64,000 nucleotides of DNA from contig NC_088295.1 in the NCBI RefSeq assembly GCF_032854445.1, positions 6,948,501-7,012,500 of the forward strand, read 5' to 3'. Below the pieces are notes generated by a model, which was given only the letters and a program-made list of their open reading frames with translations, made no database searches and was not told the origin of the DNA. Below, piece after piece: positions 41,417 to 55,210 of this stretch; the stretch's first letter is position 1; each line of letters begins with the position of its first letter. The stretch is from Liolophura sinensis. Lineage: Eukaryota; Mollusca; Polyplacophora; Chitonida; Chitonidae. A program made the position numbers and the translations under genes.

Positions 41417-42774
41417 ACTGTGTTTACACATGTCCAGCATTGTGCTGTCGTTTTACCATGACTCATATGGTCCACATATGTAGATCTGATTGTTATCTAC
41501 ATGTATTTATTTATGCATTCACTTACATTTATATGTAGTTGTGGTTTTATTGTATGATTACACATGACTGCAAGTATGCTGTTGCATAAGGTCTGCTGTT
41601 TGTAGGTCTCTTGTAATCATTTGTTACCAAGAGTCTATAATACCTACAAACGAGCACATGTAAGCCAGATTTTGTGATTTTAAAACACCTGAGTACCTGA
41701 TAATGGCTTAGGGTATTAATCAGTCAATGATTACTGAGAAATGGGGCTAAAGTTTACCTCATATTAATGAGCCAGTCAAATTTCTGATGTAAATGGGTTC
41801 TTTAATATGTGAAATGAATGTTACTTTCTTTTAAAAAGTTGTTTCCACTGTTGGTGGACAAATTTCTCTTGAAATTTGTGTCCACAAAATGAGACACACT
41901 CTCAAATGCTCTGTGTCTTTTTTTAGATATTGCCTTTTATTAATGTGTAAATGCAATAAGAAAATCAAAGTTATATTTTGTAGGTGTGGGCGAAGTGGTT
42001 GCACTATCTTTGAATGATACAAAAGAGTTTTATGAATTTTAGTTCTTAATGATGTATTTGTTAAGAACAAAACTTCCCAGGATTATTTTTTAACAGTGAT
42101 TCACCAGATTTTTATCAATATTGTCCCTTGTACGTGATTTTGATATCATGTTCTTGAAACTGTTCTCTGGGAATCATGGGCTGTAGATGCTGTAGATAAC
42201 GGCGTTATCAGCTCAGAGACCAGGAAATGCAGCTGGTGTTGGCAGCCAGTAACCCGAAGGGGGTACAGAATGTGTAGTTATAAATGCAGGATTTTTTTTT
42301 GTGGGGGGGGGGGGTGGAATTTACAGCCGGATATTACAGGGAAGTGGTAATCAATCCTGGAACGGTATTAGAATTGATCTGTTATGACAGTCATGACAGT
42401 TTATGAGTAAGTTTTTAATTGATCAATTATGATATTACTAAGTGATATTTATGAGAAATGAACAATATTATTTTGACAAGGAGATTTAGTTGAAAAATGT
42501 GATTCTGATTTGATATTTTAATTGACCCTTGCAATATCAAAAATATGTTTATACACTTGCATTGCGACATCTGTGTTCGAAATTTGAATTTTTGTTTAAT
42601 TGAAGATGTGCTTTGGGGCTGCTTTCATAGAACTTGGTCACTCAGATTTCTGCTAACTTTTGTGTAATTGGAAAAGTCTGTGGGTTAAAGCACCAATAGG
42701 CAGCAATGATGTGCAAAAAATCTTACTAAAAAACTGATTCACAAAGTTTCCTTGAAAGTGGACCCAGGTAAAAG

Positions 42775-44372
42775 ACCACTGGTCAGGTGAAACAGGAGTG
42801 TGGGCATTGGTCAACTAACCGTACTTGTGTAACGGCTGGTTGGATAACACACCTGTGCAACAGCTGGTCAGATGGTACATTTGTGTGACCTCTGGTCAGA
42901 GATGGTACATTTGTGTGACCTCTGGTCAGATGACACACCTGTATGACCACTGGTCAGATGACACACTTGTGTGTCCACTGGTCCAATGATTCACTTGCGT
43001 GACCACTGGTCAGATGATATACATGTACCTGACAGCCACTGATAACATCACACACCTGTGTGGGCACTGGTCAGATGACACACCTGTGTGGACCATTGGT
43101 CAGATGTACCTGACGACCACTGATCAGATAACACACACACCTGTATGAGCACTGGTCAGACCATACACTTGTGTGACCACTAGTCCATGACACACTTCCG
43201 TGACCACTGGTCAGATGATGTACATGTACCTGACGACCACTGATCAGATCACACACACCTGTGTGAACAATAGTCAGATGATACACCTGTGTGACCACTG
43301 GTCAGATGATACACCTGTGTGACCACTGATCAGATGATATACATGTACCTGACAACCACTGATAACATCACACACCTATGTGAGCGCTGGTCAGACGATA
43401 CACCTATGTGAGCGCTGGTCAGACGATACACCTGTGTGACCACTGATCAGATGATGTACATGTACCTGACGACCACTGATAACATCACACACCTGTATGA
43501 GCGCGTGGTCAGACGATACACCTGTGTGAGCACTGGTCCAATGACACACTTGCGTGACCACTGGTCAGATGATGTACATGTACCTGACGACCACTGATCA
43601 GATCACACACACCTGTGTGACCACTGGTCAGATGCTACACCTGTGTGACCACTGATCAGATGATGTACATGTACCTGACGACCACTGATCAGATCACACA
43701 CACCTATGTGAGCAATGGTCAGATGATACTCCTGTGTGACCACTGGTCAGATGATACACCTGTGTGACCCCGATCAGATGATGTACATGTACCTGACGAC
43801 CACTGATCAGATCACACACACCTATGTGAGCAATGGTCAGATAATACACCTGTGTGACCACTGATCAGATGATACACCTGTGTGACCACTGATCGATGAT
43901 GTACATGTACCTGACGACCACTGATCAGATCACACACACCTGTGTGACACTGGTCAGATGATACACCTGTGTGACCACTGGTCAGATGATACACCTGTGT
44001 GACCACTGATCAGATGATACACCTGTGTGACCACTGACAGATGATGTACATGTACCTGACGACCACTGATCAGATCACACACACCTGTGTGACCACTGGT
44101 CAGATGATACACCTGTGTGACCACTGATCAGATGATGTACATGTACCTGACGACCACTGATCAGATCACACACACCTGTGTGAGCAATGGTCAGATGATA
44201 CACCTGTGTGACCACTGGTCAGATGCTACACCTGTGTGACCACTGATCAGATGATGTACATGTACCTGACGCCCCACTGATAACATCACACACCTATGTG
44301 AGCAATGGTCAGATAATACACCTGTGTGACCACTAATCAGATCACACACACCTGTGTGACCACTGATCAGGT
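42775..44372. repeat. Minisatellite, 28-bp unit, expanded (copy B)
   Basis: Counterpart of 8655-9545, about 700 bp longer. Additional higher-order units with GATGTACATGTACCTGACG and several 1-bp deletions within units. A 24-bp tandem slip is visible at 42877-42930 (GATGGTACATTTGTGTGACC repeated). Confidence 0.95.
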
Positions 44373-44990
44373 CAGACACCGACGTGACTTTCATTATTCT
44401 TCTGTGATGGCAAAGGGATGGCTGACTGATATATTTGTGTGAGCTGAAGGCGGCTATTTTAATTGACAGGACTGCATATCAGTATAGTGCTTGTGTTGTG
44501 CATGCACACACCTTGGGGTTCAGTGATCTCTCCAAAGTGTATTTGCACTGTATTCTACGCAGATATGTACGTGTCTATAAAACGCCAGCACACAGTACAC
44601 CCTGGTGTATGGGTTTACCCCTGGCAGTCCTGTTTGTGTCGGGATTTGCTCAATGTATTCCATTAATTCAGGATGTGAAAAGTCAAGTGACATGACACAA
44701 TAAGGTTTGTTACATAAAAGTATATAATTTACGTTGTATTTTACTTCATCTTAACTATTTTCTGCGATTTGTTTGGTTGTATCCTATATAATATTGATAG
44801 CCTGAGTGTTTATTTGTCAATATAGTGTAATCATTAACGTCACTGTATAAGGCTTCATGCTTGTTCCTGAAATGCCGTATTGTGATTTCGCAGAAGAGTA
44901 AGGAATTTTACTGGTCGTTACACCGTTCATTTCAGGGAATTAAGTCACACCAGGTTATCATGAATCGTCCACTCAAGTTTTACATAACAA

Positions 44991-45001
44991 CACACACACA
45001 C

Positions 45002-45033
<32 letters not shown>

Positions 45034-45080
45034 CTATATATATTTGTGTGTGTATATATATATATATTATATGTATGTAT
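44991..45080. repeat. (CA)n(TA)n microsatellite, longer allele (copy B)
   Basis: Counterpart of 10154-10205, expanded by about 35 bp with an internal TTTGTGTGTGTA interruption. Confidence 0.95.
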
Positions 45081-45278
45081 GTATTCTCGTGAATGTTCTA
45101 TTACTGGTAATCGTGCAGATTTACCGACAATGCAGGAGAAAATAAATTACCACTGAGTGGAAATCGTATACGATACATTTGTTGTGCTCTTTACTGCCCC
45201 CCCCCCCCCAAATTCACACTTCTCACTTCTATCAATGGGAATGGTGCAGGTTGGGCATTAATTATGGGGAAGGGAGCG

Positions 45279-45515
45279 GGTGTTGGCCGAGTGGTTAAAA
45301 CTGCTTTGTGTTCAATCGCAAAGACACGCGAAGCACGGATTCTCCTTTTACCGTTCGTGGTGTCTTCCGAAGCATGACGTTCGTTGAAGACCACTTGTCC
45401 GACGCTGAATATGGTGTGCATATCTTTTCCAAGTAAATACCCAAACGTCGGTGCATGGTTAACCCCCGGACGCTCTGGTTATCACCACTCATAAAACTGA
45501 CAACCATAGTAGAAA
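45279..45515 (+). mobile_element. tRNA-headed SINE candidate (copy B)
   Basis: Counterpart of 10409-10650 with a few substitutions and 1-bp indels. Confidence 0.55.
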
Positions 45516-48500
45516 TGTAAAACTATATATTATATGGCCGTAATACATCAGTAAAATAAAGTATCATGACTGGGCGGGTTATATACATGTATAGAAAAGA
45601 ATTTACTTCACCCCCCTTTAGTTCATTGAACAAACAAGAAATGACATGTGTTAGACAGTCTATTATGTGACGCAGTACATGGTCGTTCATTGAGCAGCTG
45701 GTCCGATATCTACGCATTGATAGTACCAGTTACCGCTTTGTTCCGCTTCTGGGAGCGTCATGCAACACCACTCCCTGCAATCCGTGTACGATATCGCCTT
45801 GCCCCAATTCTCAAGGATATGCAATGCGGATATTATATTCGGTTCCATGCAGGACCGTGAGGAATGATTGGTTGGCTGTATTTCGAGATACCGGCTGACC
45901 AAAAAGCCATATTTGGGTGCCAGTGTGTCTTTGTACAAACCGCACTTGTACTAACTTTCAGGGAATTTTGTTCGTTACAAAGTTGTCCTGAACATTGTCT
46001 TTTCATAGAATGGATGATAACAGCTTTGCGACACATCAGCATTATTTCACTGATAATTACTCGTAATTAGAATAAGTGTACGTATAGACATCTTCTGGAC
46101 AGGGTTAAACTTTTCGCACACTACAGAAGTAAACGGATATACTTACTATATATCTCACTGAATGGGTAAAGCCTATAAACAGGATTACTACACAGGAATG
46201 GCTGTACATGGGACAAGCCAACCTGGAAGCCCTCAGTAAACTGTTACTTGTGTTAAACACGTATGCTTTTGAGAAAAATTGCATACCGAATTAGGTTTAA
46301 GCATTACTATTCTTTCAGTGTATGTACGCCCCGGAAAATAATTATGTTTTCTCAGTTCGCGGTTCTGTTGTACTACTGGGAGCTGTCGGTAGACCCTATA
46401 TGTGGATAGTTTCACTGTATTAACGGCGATTTATAGCTCAGCTAATATTTGTCTGCCTGCATATTTAATGAGTTTGGAACGACACAAGACATTCCCAGGT
46501 TAGTAGGTTATTTCGAAGAAATAACCAGACAAAGCTGTTTCACTTTCGGTTTGAAAAATTGTAAAAAATCTTTATTTTTGTCTATTATATACTTGTATCT
46601 ATTTTTAGAATGTTTATATATATATATATATATATTAGTCACGAAGATTATAATGTGTTCATTTGAACAGAAAGTTAATCTGTTGCCTGTGTGTGGCTAG
46701 AATATATATTATAACATAAGACTGTGTGATATTGGACATATTCTATTTTAGTATAATACAATATTTCTGTTGAATTTAAAGATATGTGTACTTTGTATAG
46801 CCTACTTGACAAACTAGACCTAATATGCAGCAATCGCAGATTAATATGTTGCGATAACAGAGTATATTCTAGCAATACTCGAAACAAAAGACTTTCTGTT
46901 AAATTCAACGACTATGTTTTGAGAGTAAACCCCCTTCCTGGAAGCTACATGTAGACTGTGTTTAGGCTACATTTGTGCATCTTCGGAATTGTATTTATAA
47001 AGAGCAGTATATATATATCTTTATAGGCCTACTGGTGCCGCTGATTTTGAGTGCAGGCGTGATTTCCCTATCTTCCCTGTTCCTGTTAACTCGTTTGACA
47101 TGAAAAACCCTGCACGTTCAGTCCTCTGTACCTGAGGTATAGCCAGACACAGGACGACACATGTCCGTTAACGCCAAGTAGGCCTTCTAACGGTACGAAT
47201 AATAGGTCGAAGAGCACGTATCAGAAATTCCCAGCAATAGTGTAGGTTGATCTGATTCTGGTAATTGTGAAAATCGAAAGTACTTGCTTTAACTACTGTA
47301 TCTACTCAATGCAGATTAATCTCTGAATTTTGATAATGTCCTTTGTCTTGAAATTAATAACCCGAAAGTCCACAGGGCCTATTACCGGTAGGCCTATTAA
47401 CTGCGTATGCAAATGCTTATATACTCCACATACATGTTAAATCAAGAGGAAAAAACTTGATTAACTTTGTATATGACCACTTCTTTATGTATTAATGGGA
47501 TGTTTCAATGCCTCTGCTTGTAATTACATGGATATATAAAGCCGAGTCCTACACAGGCTTAGTCATCAAGTTATATTGTCTTTATAATGGCTCTACATAA
47601 AATGTTTGTCCTCCACACATCTTCTAAATGCCATGTAGAAGTTATGTATGTATGTATATCGGTTATACTAGTAATTTAATTCACATTAAAATTTACTATT
47701 GGCTTGATAAGTGTAAAGGCGAACAGTTAAGGATGCAAGGCCACACCTCGCTTCCCTTTATGCGGTTCTACCTTTTCTGAAAGGAAAAAGCAATGAGACC
47801 TGTTGCGAAATAATTTAGTGATAAAAATGAAAAAAATGTGATCCATCGGAAATTTAAAGAAAAACCACAACAACAAAAAAAAAGAAAAAAAATTCTACGA
47901 ATTTCGAAAATCGGATATGTGTGTAAATAGCGGGGTGCCTGTACGGGCAATCCTTCATCCCGCATGTGCAGAAACAAGGGTGTATAACTGAGAAGTCAGT
48001 TTTATATCTATATAAGGATCCATAGGAAGTGAATATTACTGGTTACCGTGCTTTAACATTAGCTTTCATTTCTGATCTGTTCAGTGTTTTGAAGAAATAA
48101 ACGTAATCAGGTAACTTGAATCTATCTTTACAAGTACATGCGGAAACTAGAAAAATCACGGAAAGAAGGTTTTATAGACCTACATCCGCTATAAGTTGTT
48201 GGGAGTGACATCAAAATGAAAATGTGACATTTTATCATGCACGCATACCAAACAAAAAAACGGATAAATTCACCCCCCCCCCCCCCAAAAAAAAACTTTC
48301 CTTTAATTACGCAAAAAAGTAAGGAACTGCGTACGTATAGGCCGAGTTCAAGAAATCCCGTCTGAAAATGTTGACATATTTAATTGTGGAAATCTTCTGC
48401 TTTTGTTAAATTGGATACATACAAGTTATGTTATGATTGCATAAAGTACGTACTGTACAGGCGCGTAATATTTCTTGAAAATATCAGTATTTCCATCCTT

Positions 48501-49035
48501 ATATATGTGTGTAAATTGAAATAAACTTTGGTGATTTTTATAAGGGTTAACGTCCTGAAATGTACAGTGAGCCGTTTTCAACAAACTGGTAGGCCTTTAT
48601 CGATAACAACCACTTTGGTTTTATTTAACATACCGCTCAATCACACCACGAAGGATTTATATTTTACCCATATAATCATATGGAGAGAATAATTACGTTT
48701 TCAGACACTTTATTTCTCGTACAGTAACAGACATGTTACAGCCTATATGTAAGTTCAGTGAAAAACGTCAAAGGCTTAAAACAAATAAATATATGTGATC
48801 ATTCTGGTATATAGGCCAAAGCCAATGTACTTGAGATATTGAACTTATTCATCTCCGTGAACATATGAATGGAGTTAATGCCACGTGTCTTTTTTTTTTT
48901 CTTCTGTTCATCACGCCAGGTAAGAACTTACGCAAGTCTCTACGTGGCTTCAACGGGCCGTTCGCACAATTGGCCCATCAGAGATACCGCGTCATAGAAG
49001 TAATATGCAAGTACGTCACATGACCAGCAGGGGGA
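45516..49035. other. Long non-coding stretch (copy B)
   Basis: Counterpart of 10651-14169. 1-bp indels relative to copy A are frequent up to about 48 kb, after which the two are nearly identical. Confidence 0.55.
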
Positions 49036-49162
49036 TTCCCCGAAAATAAAGTCGGTCACGCGTTCGATTTCTGTGTCACTGGCTTTCATTTCTCGGAACT
49101 GCCTAGGCTAGGTGCTCAGTATGTAGGCTATTACCGTTAACAACACCGCCTGGTTCCAGGAA
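49036..49162. promoter_or_regulatory. Three STAT-type sites upstream of the CISH-like gene (copy B)
   Basis: TTCCCCGAA (49036-49044), TTCTCGGAA (49090-49098) and TTCCAGGAA (49154-49162), unchanged in sequence and spacing from copy A. Confidence 0.6.
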
Positions 49163-49456
49163 TGGGAGTTCGTAGAAAAGCAAAACATGATTAAGGTTTA
49201 TAAGTGGGCGAGCAGTAGTACACAGGCAGTTCTGTCGGTAACCTCCGTGATGGAATGTTCAAGACCATTAGAGCATAGAAGTTTACAACGAAATTTTGCA
49301 CTGCCAAGCCGATGGACATGAGTTGGTGACTGAACGTAACAATTAGAAGGGACCAGCTGTACATTTGTGGAGATATCACATGATCCATGTGGCCATTGCC
49401 CGGGGGGTCAGAGTCAGTGGAAGTTAGCAGCTCGAAGGTTCCCTCCCTGCTTCCAT

Positions 49457-50209
49457 ATGTGTGTTCAGGACCAGTCGCACTGGGGAGAGGGGTGCCCTTG
49501 TAAACTTACGCCTGTTGTTGTTGTCGTCACCGCCTTCTATCGGCCCGTCCCTGGGGATTGTGAGGAGCCAAAGAGTGGGCGGGGTGATCCGTTAAGGATG
49601 CTGGGCCCACCTTTACCATCCTCTGGTCAGTGTGTTCGGACAGATCAGTCAGATGATTCATATCATCAGTACACCACAGATAAAGACATCGAAAGGATTA
49701 CCAGTAACTGGGAGGAGCTGAACATGTGTTGTTATTATTATGGTGGTCTGAGTAGTCCTCAGGCAAAGCTGTTACTGCACCATTCCAAAGTGGGCACCTT
49801 CTTAATACGTGACAGCTCTGACCCCAAATACCTGTACTCATTGAGCCTGAAGACAGAACGAGGTACTACCAGTGTCAGGATAGAATATTCCCACGGAACA
49901 TTCCGTTTAGATTGTGAAGATCGATTACGTAGTAAAATGCCCCGCTTCATGACAGTGATGCAGCTGATTGATCATTATGTGAAGCTTAGTCAAAGTGAAG
50001 CCTCTAAACAGTGTCGCTGGTTGGAGAGCTCAGGGAGGCGGGACGTACCAGTCAAACTGACCAGACCTAGGATGTTGTCGCCTCCCTCATTACAACATTT
50101 GTGTAGAGTAACAGTAAACACTGTGGTGCCATCAGTGGGTAAACTGCATGAACTTCCCTTACCTAATAGTCTCAAGCGTTACCTGTCAGAGTACCCATAC
50201 AGACACTGA
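49457..50209 (+). CDS. CISH: CISH-like suppressor of cytokine signalling (copy B)
   Basis: Same 250-residue protein as the copy at 14591-15343, with one amino-acid change (Ser51 to Pro, two adjacent codon bases changed, in the variable N-terminal region) plus about three silent substitutions. No indel falls in the coding region, although flanking DNA has many. The SH2 Arg, BC box and Cul5 box are intact. That is roughly 0.7 percent divergence, within allelic range for a highly heterozygous invertebrate, so it is more likely the other allele than a paralogue. Confidence 0.9.
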   Translation: MCVQDQSHWGEGCPCKLTPVVVVVTAFYRPVPGDCEEPKSGRGDPLRMLGPPLPSSGQCVRTDQSDDSYHQYTTDKDIERITSNWEELNMCCYYYGGLSSPQAKLLLHHSKVGTFLIRDSSDPKYLYSLSLKTERGTTSVRIEYSHGTFRLDCEDRLRSKMPRFMTVMQLIDHYVKLSQSEASKQCRWLESSGRRDVPVKLTRPRMLSPPSLQHLCRVTVNTVVPSVGKLHELPLPNSLKRYLSEYPYRH

Positions 50210-50309
50210 GCAGGTCAAATCCCATGTGTAACATGTACTTATGTGTGATAACCATGCCTGAGCTATATTTGTATAACAGTGTGTTATACAAGTACATGAA
50301 TGCGTGATC

Positions 50310-50406
50310 TGTGTTATAGAATTGTGTGAGGTTCCAGTGTTATAGAATTGTGTGAGGTTCCAGTGTTATAGAATTGTGTGAGGTTCCAGTGTTATAGACC
50401 TGTGTG
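50310..50406 (+). repeat. 26-bp tandem repeat in the 3' UTR (copy B)
   Basis: Counterpart of 15444-15540 with the same unit number. Confidence 0.9.
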
Positions 50407-50580
50407 AAGTCTGTGTTATACAAACTGTATGAGCTTCTTTGTGACAGGATTGGCTTACTATCTGGGTTCTCATATTGGGACACATCACAACAGGCAAGAC
50501 AGTTATTAGATAATATGAGCACAACATGTGATATAACTGAGGTGCAGATTGCTGCCTCAAATTCATGACCTATGACCTCT

Positions 50581-50586
50581 AATAAA
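50581..50586 (+). promoter_or_regulatory. Poly(A) signal of the CISH-like gene (copy B)
   Basis: AATAAA followed by GTGTATTTATTTATAA, as in copy A. Confidence 0.6.
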
Positions 50587-50973
50587 GTGTATTTATTTAT
50601 AATACCTATTTTATTTCTGGTAAGCCAGATTCTCAGGGTGTCTGTATTGACTTATAGATGGCTACATGTACTTGTAATGTACATGCAAACTGACAACACT
50701 TTCTGATGATGGCCATGTATAATTACCTGCCATATTTTGTTCTATCTAGTTTATCTACATGTACTTAAATAACAGTGAATGTATTCAACCAGTTGTTTTA
50801 AAAGCAGCTAACTTGCATTTCAATTCAGTGTCTGTATTTTTTTCTTCCTTGCGGCGAATCCTGTCCTGCAGTCAGATCATAATCCGATGATGCTGACCTG
50901 TCTTTCCCTTATAGGAACATATATGTTTGCTTAGGTTTTAATGTCATACTTAATACATTTCAGTCACATTTAT

Positions 50974-51346
50974 CTGATTGGTTTTTACGCTGTACTGAAG
51001 AATATTTCACCTATATGATGGCTGCCAGCATTATGGTGGGTGGAAGCCGGGCAGAGGCCATCCACAGGTTGCTGCCAGACCTTCCCATGAGTTAAAGTCA
51101 CATGACGACAAGGAGTTATTATGTGTGTGTACATACACTGCATCTTCTTGTGGCAGGGCGAGTCCATGGTGCCAAGGTGCTGCCACCAATGAAGTATTAT
51201 GACGAAGACACCAGACATGACATCCCATGCAGTCACGTACGGACACCGAGCCAACCAGTCCTGTTTCCTTACTGTAACCTCTCAGTGTTGAATGCTATGG
51301 GAGGCTCAGTGTGCAGAGAAACAAGTTATAGATAGGTCTCGGTCAA
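50974..51346 (-). mobile_element. Two adjacent degenerate SINEs (copy B)
   Basis: Counterparts of 16108-16226 and 16229-16480: first the TTTTTACGC-tail fragment, then the CATGACGACAAGG-type element. Confidence 0.6.
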
Positions 51347-52429
51347 GTGACAGTAATAACTTTAATGACTTTAATAACTTCTGTCATTTTTAAGTGACCT
51401 TTCCTGCAAGGCTGGCATTGAACCAGGGTTTGATTGTGCTACAGCTGACCCCTGCGTTGTGGTGTAATGGTACAATATCTGTAACTGTTCTGTTACCCCT
51501 AGGGGAATAACACTACATATGTAACAAGTAGGCCCATATGTAAATAGTGTCTGCCAAGCCATGGATTTCAGCATGCAGTGTATTTTTTCTGATGCCAGTG
51601 TTTCATTTTCATGACACAGATGTTTAATGCTGGAAAAAAAAGTAATGTACTTGTGTATTTATTTGATTGGTGTGTAAGCCCACACTGGAGGATATTTCCC
51701 ATGTTACATGTATGAGAGTAGTCAGGGTTGTGGATTTAGTGAGTACACAGAGTGAAGTACTGACAAACAGGCACTGTTGATCACAGCAGGTAGAGCTGAA
51801 ATCAAACCTGCCATGTTGTAGGTAAAGGGATTGTCAGGTGCACTGAGCTGCCCAGCACTTCAACAGTCTAAAAGAACGCCTTGCAAGGATGAGTTACAAG
51901 TCATATTAACAATATTTACTAGGGAACAGATTTCTGTCTGTATGTGACAGGATTTATACTCTATTTCCCATGTCCAATGGGTTCCACATTACACAGCACT
52001 GAGGGCAAACAAACAGGAACATCTCCTCAAGCACACACAATCTCAGCTGTAGAATGGTCCTTGATGTCTGTGAAAGTGCTTGGATTTTGTTGAAAGAGCT
52101 AAGAGGCCTTGAAAGTCCTTGAGAAAGATTTTATTTCAGGATAAGTCCTTGAAAGTACTTGATTTTTCAATGCTAAATATCTTGTTGCATTAATATGTTT
52201 GAAATGAACTGATATTTATTTGACTGGTGTACTCATTTCCTTTACATAATGACAGAGAGCATTATGGTGGGAGACTAGCCAGCTTAACCCGGGAGGGGTG
52301 GGGGGGGGGGGAACCCTCGTTAACCCACAAGAATTGAGCCAAATAAATACATTACCAAACAAAACATCCATTAATCTCCAACTATCAAGGTTTGTACTTG
52401 AATTTAATGATTCTTAAAGGGAGCGTAGA

Positions 52430-54205
52430 GCCAAGTTCTTGTGTATGCATCCACATACATTGGAAATAGGTAGTGCCAAGTTGTCCTATATCCTTGACCA
52501 TACATGGGAATTAAGTAGTGTCAAGTTGTCCTATATGCTTGGCCATACATGGGAATTATGCCAAGTTGTCCTATATGTTTGGCCATACATGAGAATTAAG
52601 TAGTGCCAAGCTCTCCTATATGCTTGGCCATACATGGGAATTATGCCAAGTTGTCCTATATGTTTGGCCATACATGAGAATTAAGTAGTGCCAAGCTCTC
52701 CTATATGCTTGGCCATACATGGGAATTATGCCAAGTTGTCCTATATGCTTGGCCATACATGGGAATTAAGTAGTGCCAAGCTCTCCTATATGCTTGGCCA
52801 TACATGGGAATTATGCAAGTTGTCCTATATGCCTTGGCCATACATGGGAATTATGCCAAGTTGTCCTATATGCTTGGCCATACATGGGAATTAAGTAGTG
52901 CCAAGTTGTCTTATATGCTTGGCCATACATGGGAATTAAGTAGTGCCAAGTTGTCCTATATGCTTGGCCATACATGGGAATTATGTAGTGCAAAGTTCTC
53001 CTAAATGTTTGGCCTTGCATGTTTTAGTAGTGCCAAGCTTAGGTACAGTAGTGCCCAGTTCTAAACTATTATTACACAAATATGTGACTTTGGTGGTACC
53101 CAGTTGTAATATATTATTACACAAATATGTGACTTTGGTGGTACCCAGTTGTAATATATTATTACACAAATATGTGACTTGGTAGAACCCCCATTCTAAT
53201 ATATTATGACACAAATATTTGACTTTAGTAGTGCTCAGTTCAAGTATATATGTACGTGTTCTCTTGTATGATACATAGACATGAGATTTTGTGCCAGGTT
53301 CTCTGATATGGTTACCCAGACATGAGAGTTTGGTTGTGCCAGTCTCTGATATGGTTACCCAGACATGAGAGTTTGGTTGTGCCGTTTCTCTGATATGATT
53401 ACCCAGACATGAGAGTTTGGTTGTGCCATTCTCTGATATGATTACCCAGACATGAGAGTTTGGTTGTGCCAGTCTCTGATATGGTTACCCAGACATGAGA
53501 GTTTGGTTGTACCGTTCTCTGATATGGTTACCCAGACACAAGAGTTTGGTTGTGCCAAGTTCTCTGATATGGCTAAGCAGAGACGAGAGTTTGGTTGTGC
53601 CAAGTTCTCTGATATGGTTACTCAGACATGAGAGTTTGGTTGTACCAAGTTCTCTGATATGGTTACCCAGACATTAGAGTTTGGTTGTGCCATTGTCTGA
53701 TATGGTTACTCACACATGAGAGTTAGGTTGTGCCATTCTTGGATTTCGTTACCCAGGCACAAGAGTTTGGTTGTGCCATTCTCGGATTTCATTACCCAGA
53801 CATGAGAGTTTGGTTCTGCCAAGCTCTCTGATATGGTTACCCAGACATGAGAGTTTGGTTGTGCCAAGTTTTCTGATATGGTTATCCAGACATGAGAGTT
53901 TGGTTGAGTCAAGTTCTCTGATATGGCTACCCAGACACGAGAGTTTGGTTGTGCCAAATTCGCTGATATGGCTACCCAGACATGAGAGTTTGGTTGTGCC
54001 AAGTTTTCTGATATGGCTAACCAGACACGAGAGTTTGGTTGTGCCAAGTTCTCTGATATGGCTAACCAGACATGAGAGTTTGGTTGTGCTCAGTTCTAGT
54101 GTATGATTACACAGACAAGGGAGTTTGGTGGTGCTCAGTTCTCCTGTATGATTACACAGACAAGGAAGTTTGGTAGTGCTCAGTTCTCCTGTATGATTAC
54201 ACAGA
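52430..54205. repeat. Series of 45-bp minisatellite blocks 1-4 (copy B)
   Basis: Counterpart of 17590-19410. Block 2 (53035-53235) has one 45-bp unit fewer than copy A, and a few 1-bp indels break the long ORFs in block 1. Block 3 is unchanged, including its spurious 219-codon minus ORF. Confidence 0.95.
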
Positions 54206-54890
54206 CAAGGCTGGGAGGGATGGTGTCGTGCATAGACAAGTCTGGAAGAGATGGTTTGGCGTGTAGACATTTCTGGGATGGATGGTGCGGTGCATAGACA
54301 AGACCTTGTTGAGAGGGATGCTATGGTGCATAGACAAGACCTGGCTAAAAGGGGGTGAGTGAGTGAGTGCTTGGGGTTTAACGTCGTACTCAACAATTTT
54401 TCAGTCATATGACGACGAAGGAATCATTAGGGTGCATGTACGTGTAATGTGCCTCCTTGATGCAGGACGGATTTCCACCGCTCTTTTATTTAGTGCTGCT
54501 TCACTGAGACGACTTACCGAAGGCAAGTAAGCCGCCCCGCCCGAGCCATTATACTGATACGGGTCAACCAGTCGTTGCACTATCCCCTTCATGCTGAACG
54601 CCAAGCGAGGAAGTTACAACTTCCTCTTTTAAAGTCTTAGGTGTGACTCGATCAAGGATTGATCCTGGATCTACCGGTCCCGACCTGGCTAAAAGGGATG
54701 GCGTGGAATGTAGGCAAGGGTGGGAGGGATGGTGCGATGTGTACGTTAGGCTGGGATCGATGGTGTGGTGCATAGACAAGGCCTGGCTAAAAGGGATGGC
54801 GTTGTGTTTAGAGAAGACTGGGAGGAGAGGGGATTGTGTAGTGTGCATAGAAGGCTGGAAGGGATGGTGTGGTGTGTAGAGAAGGCTTTA
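54205..54890. repeat. GGGATGGTG minisatellite split by a SINE (copy B)
   Basis: Counterpart of 19395-20080; the SINE occupies the same place, so the insertion predates the split of the two copies. Confidence 0.9.
54354..54682 (-). mobile_element. SINE, 5'-truncated (copy B)
   Basis: Counterpart of 19549-19877, truncated at the same base (CTACCGGTCCCG). Confidence 0.85.
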
Positions 54891-54954
54891 ATCATTTTTT
54901 AAAAATAAAATATATTTGAATAAGTTTGCTGTGGTGTCGTAGTGGTCAAATTTA

Positions 54955-55210
54955 TATGAAGACAAAGTTTGACGTTCGAGGGACTGTTGTACATGAAGAC
55001 AAAGTTTCACGCTAAAAGATGGTTCTCAACGAAGACAAAGTTTTTCTCTTAAACGCCGGTTGTCGACGAAAGCAAAGTTTTACGGTAGATGATCGGTTGT
55101 ATACGAAGACAAAGTTTACGATCAAGGGTCGGCTGTACATGAAGACAAAGTCCCGCGTTAAAAGGGCAGTTCCTTGACACAATTTCACGGTCACAGGACG
55201 GTTGTACGTA
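54955..55210. repeat. GAAGACAAAGTTT minisatellite (copy B)
   Basis: Counterpart of 20140-20405. Confidence 0.9.

Noticed and set aside
41153-41538. ORFs of 90-111 codons across the N gap
   Set aside because: Made of undefined residues from the 200 Ns.
42775-44372. CRISPR-like regular repeats
   Set aside because: Units are head-to-tail with no unique spacers, and the genome is clearly eukaryotic. The same applies to the other arrays.
49457-50209. A second, paralogous CISH gene
   Set aside because: The whole 22-kb neighbourhood is repeated colinearly from a 200-N gap with allele-like divergence; an assembly duplication is simpler. Kept as a feature but not claimed as a paralogue.
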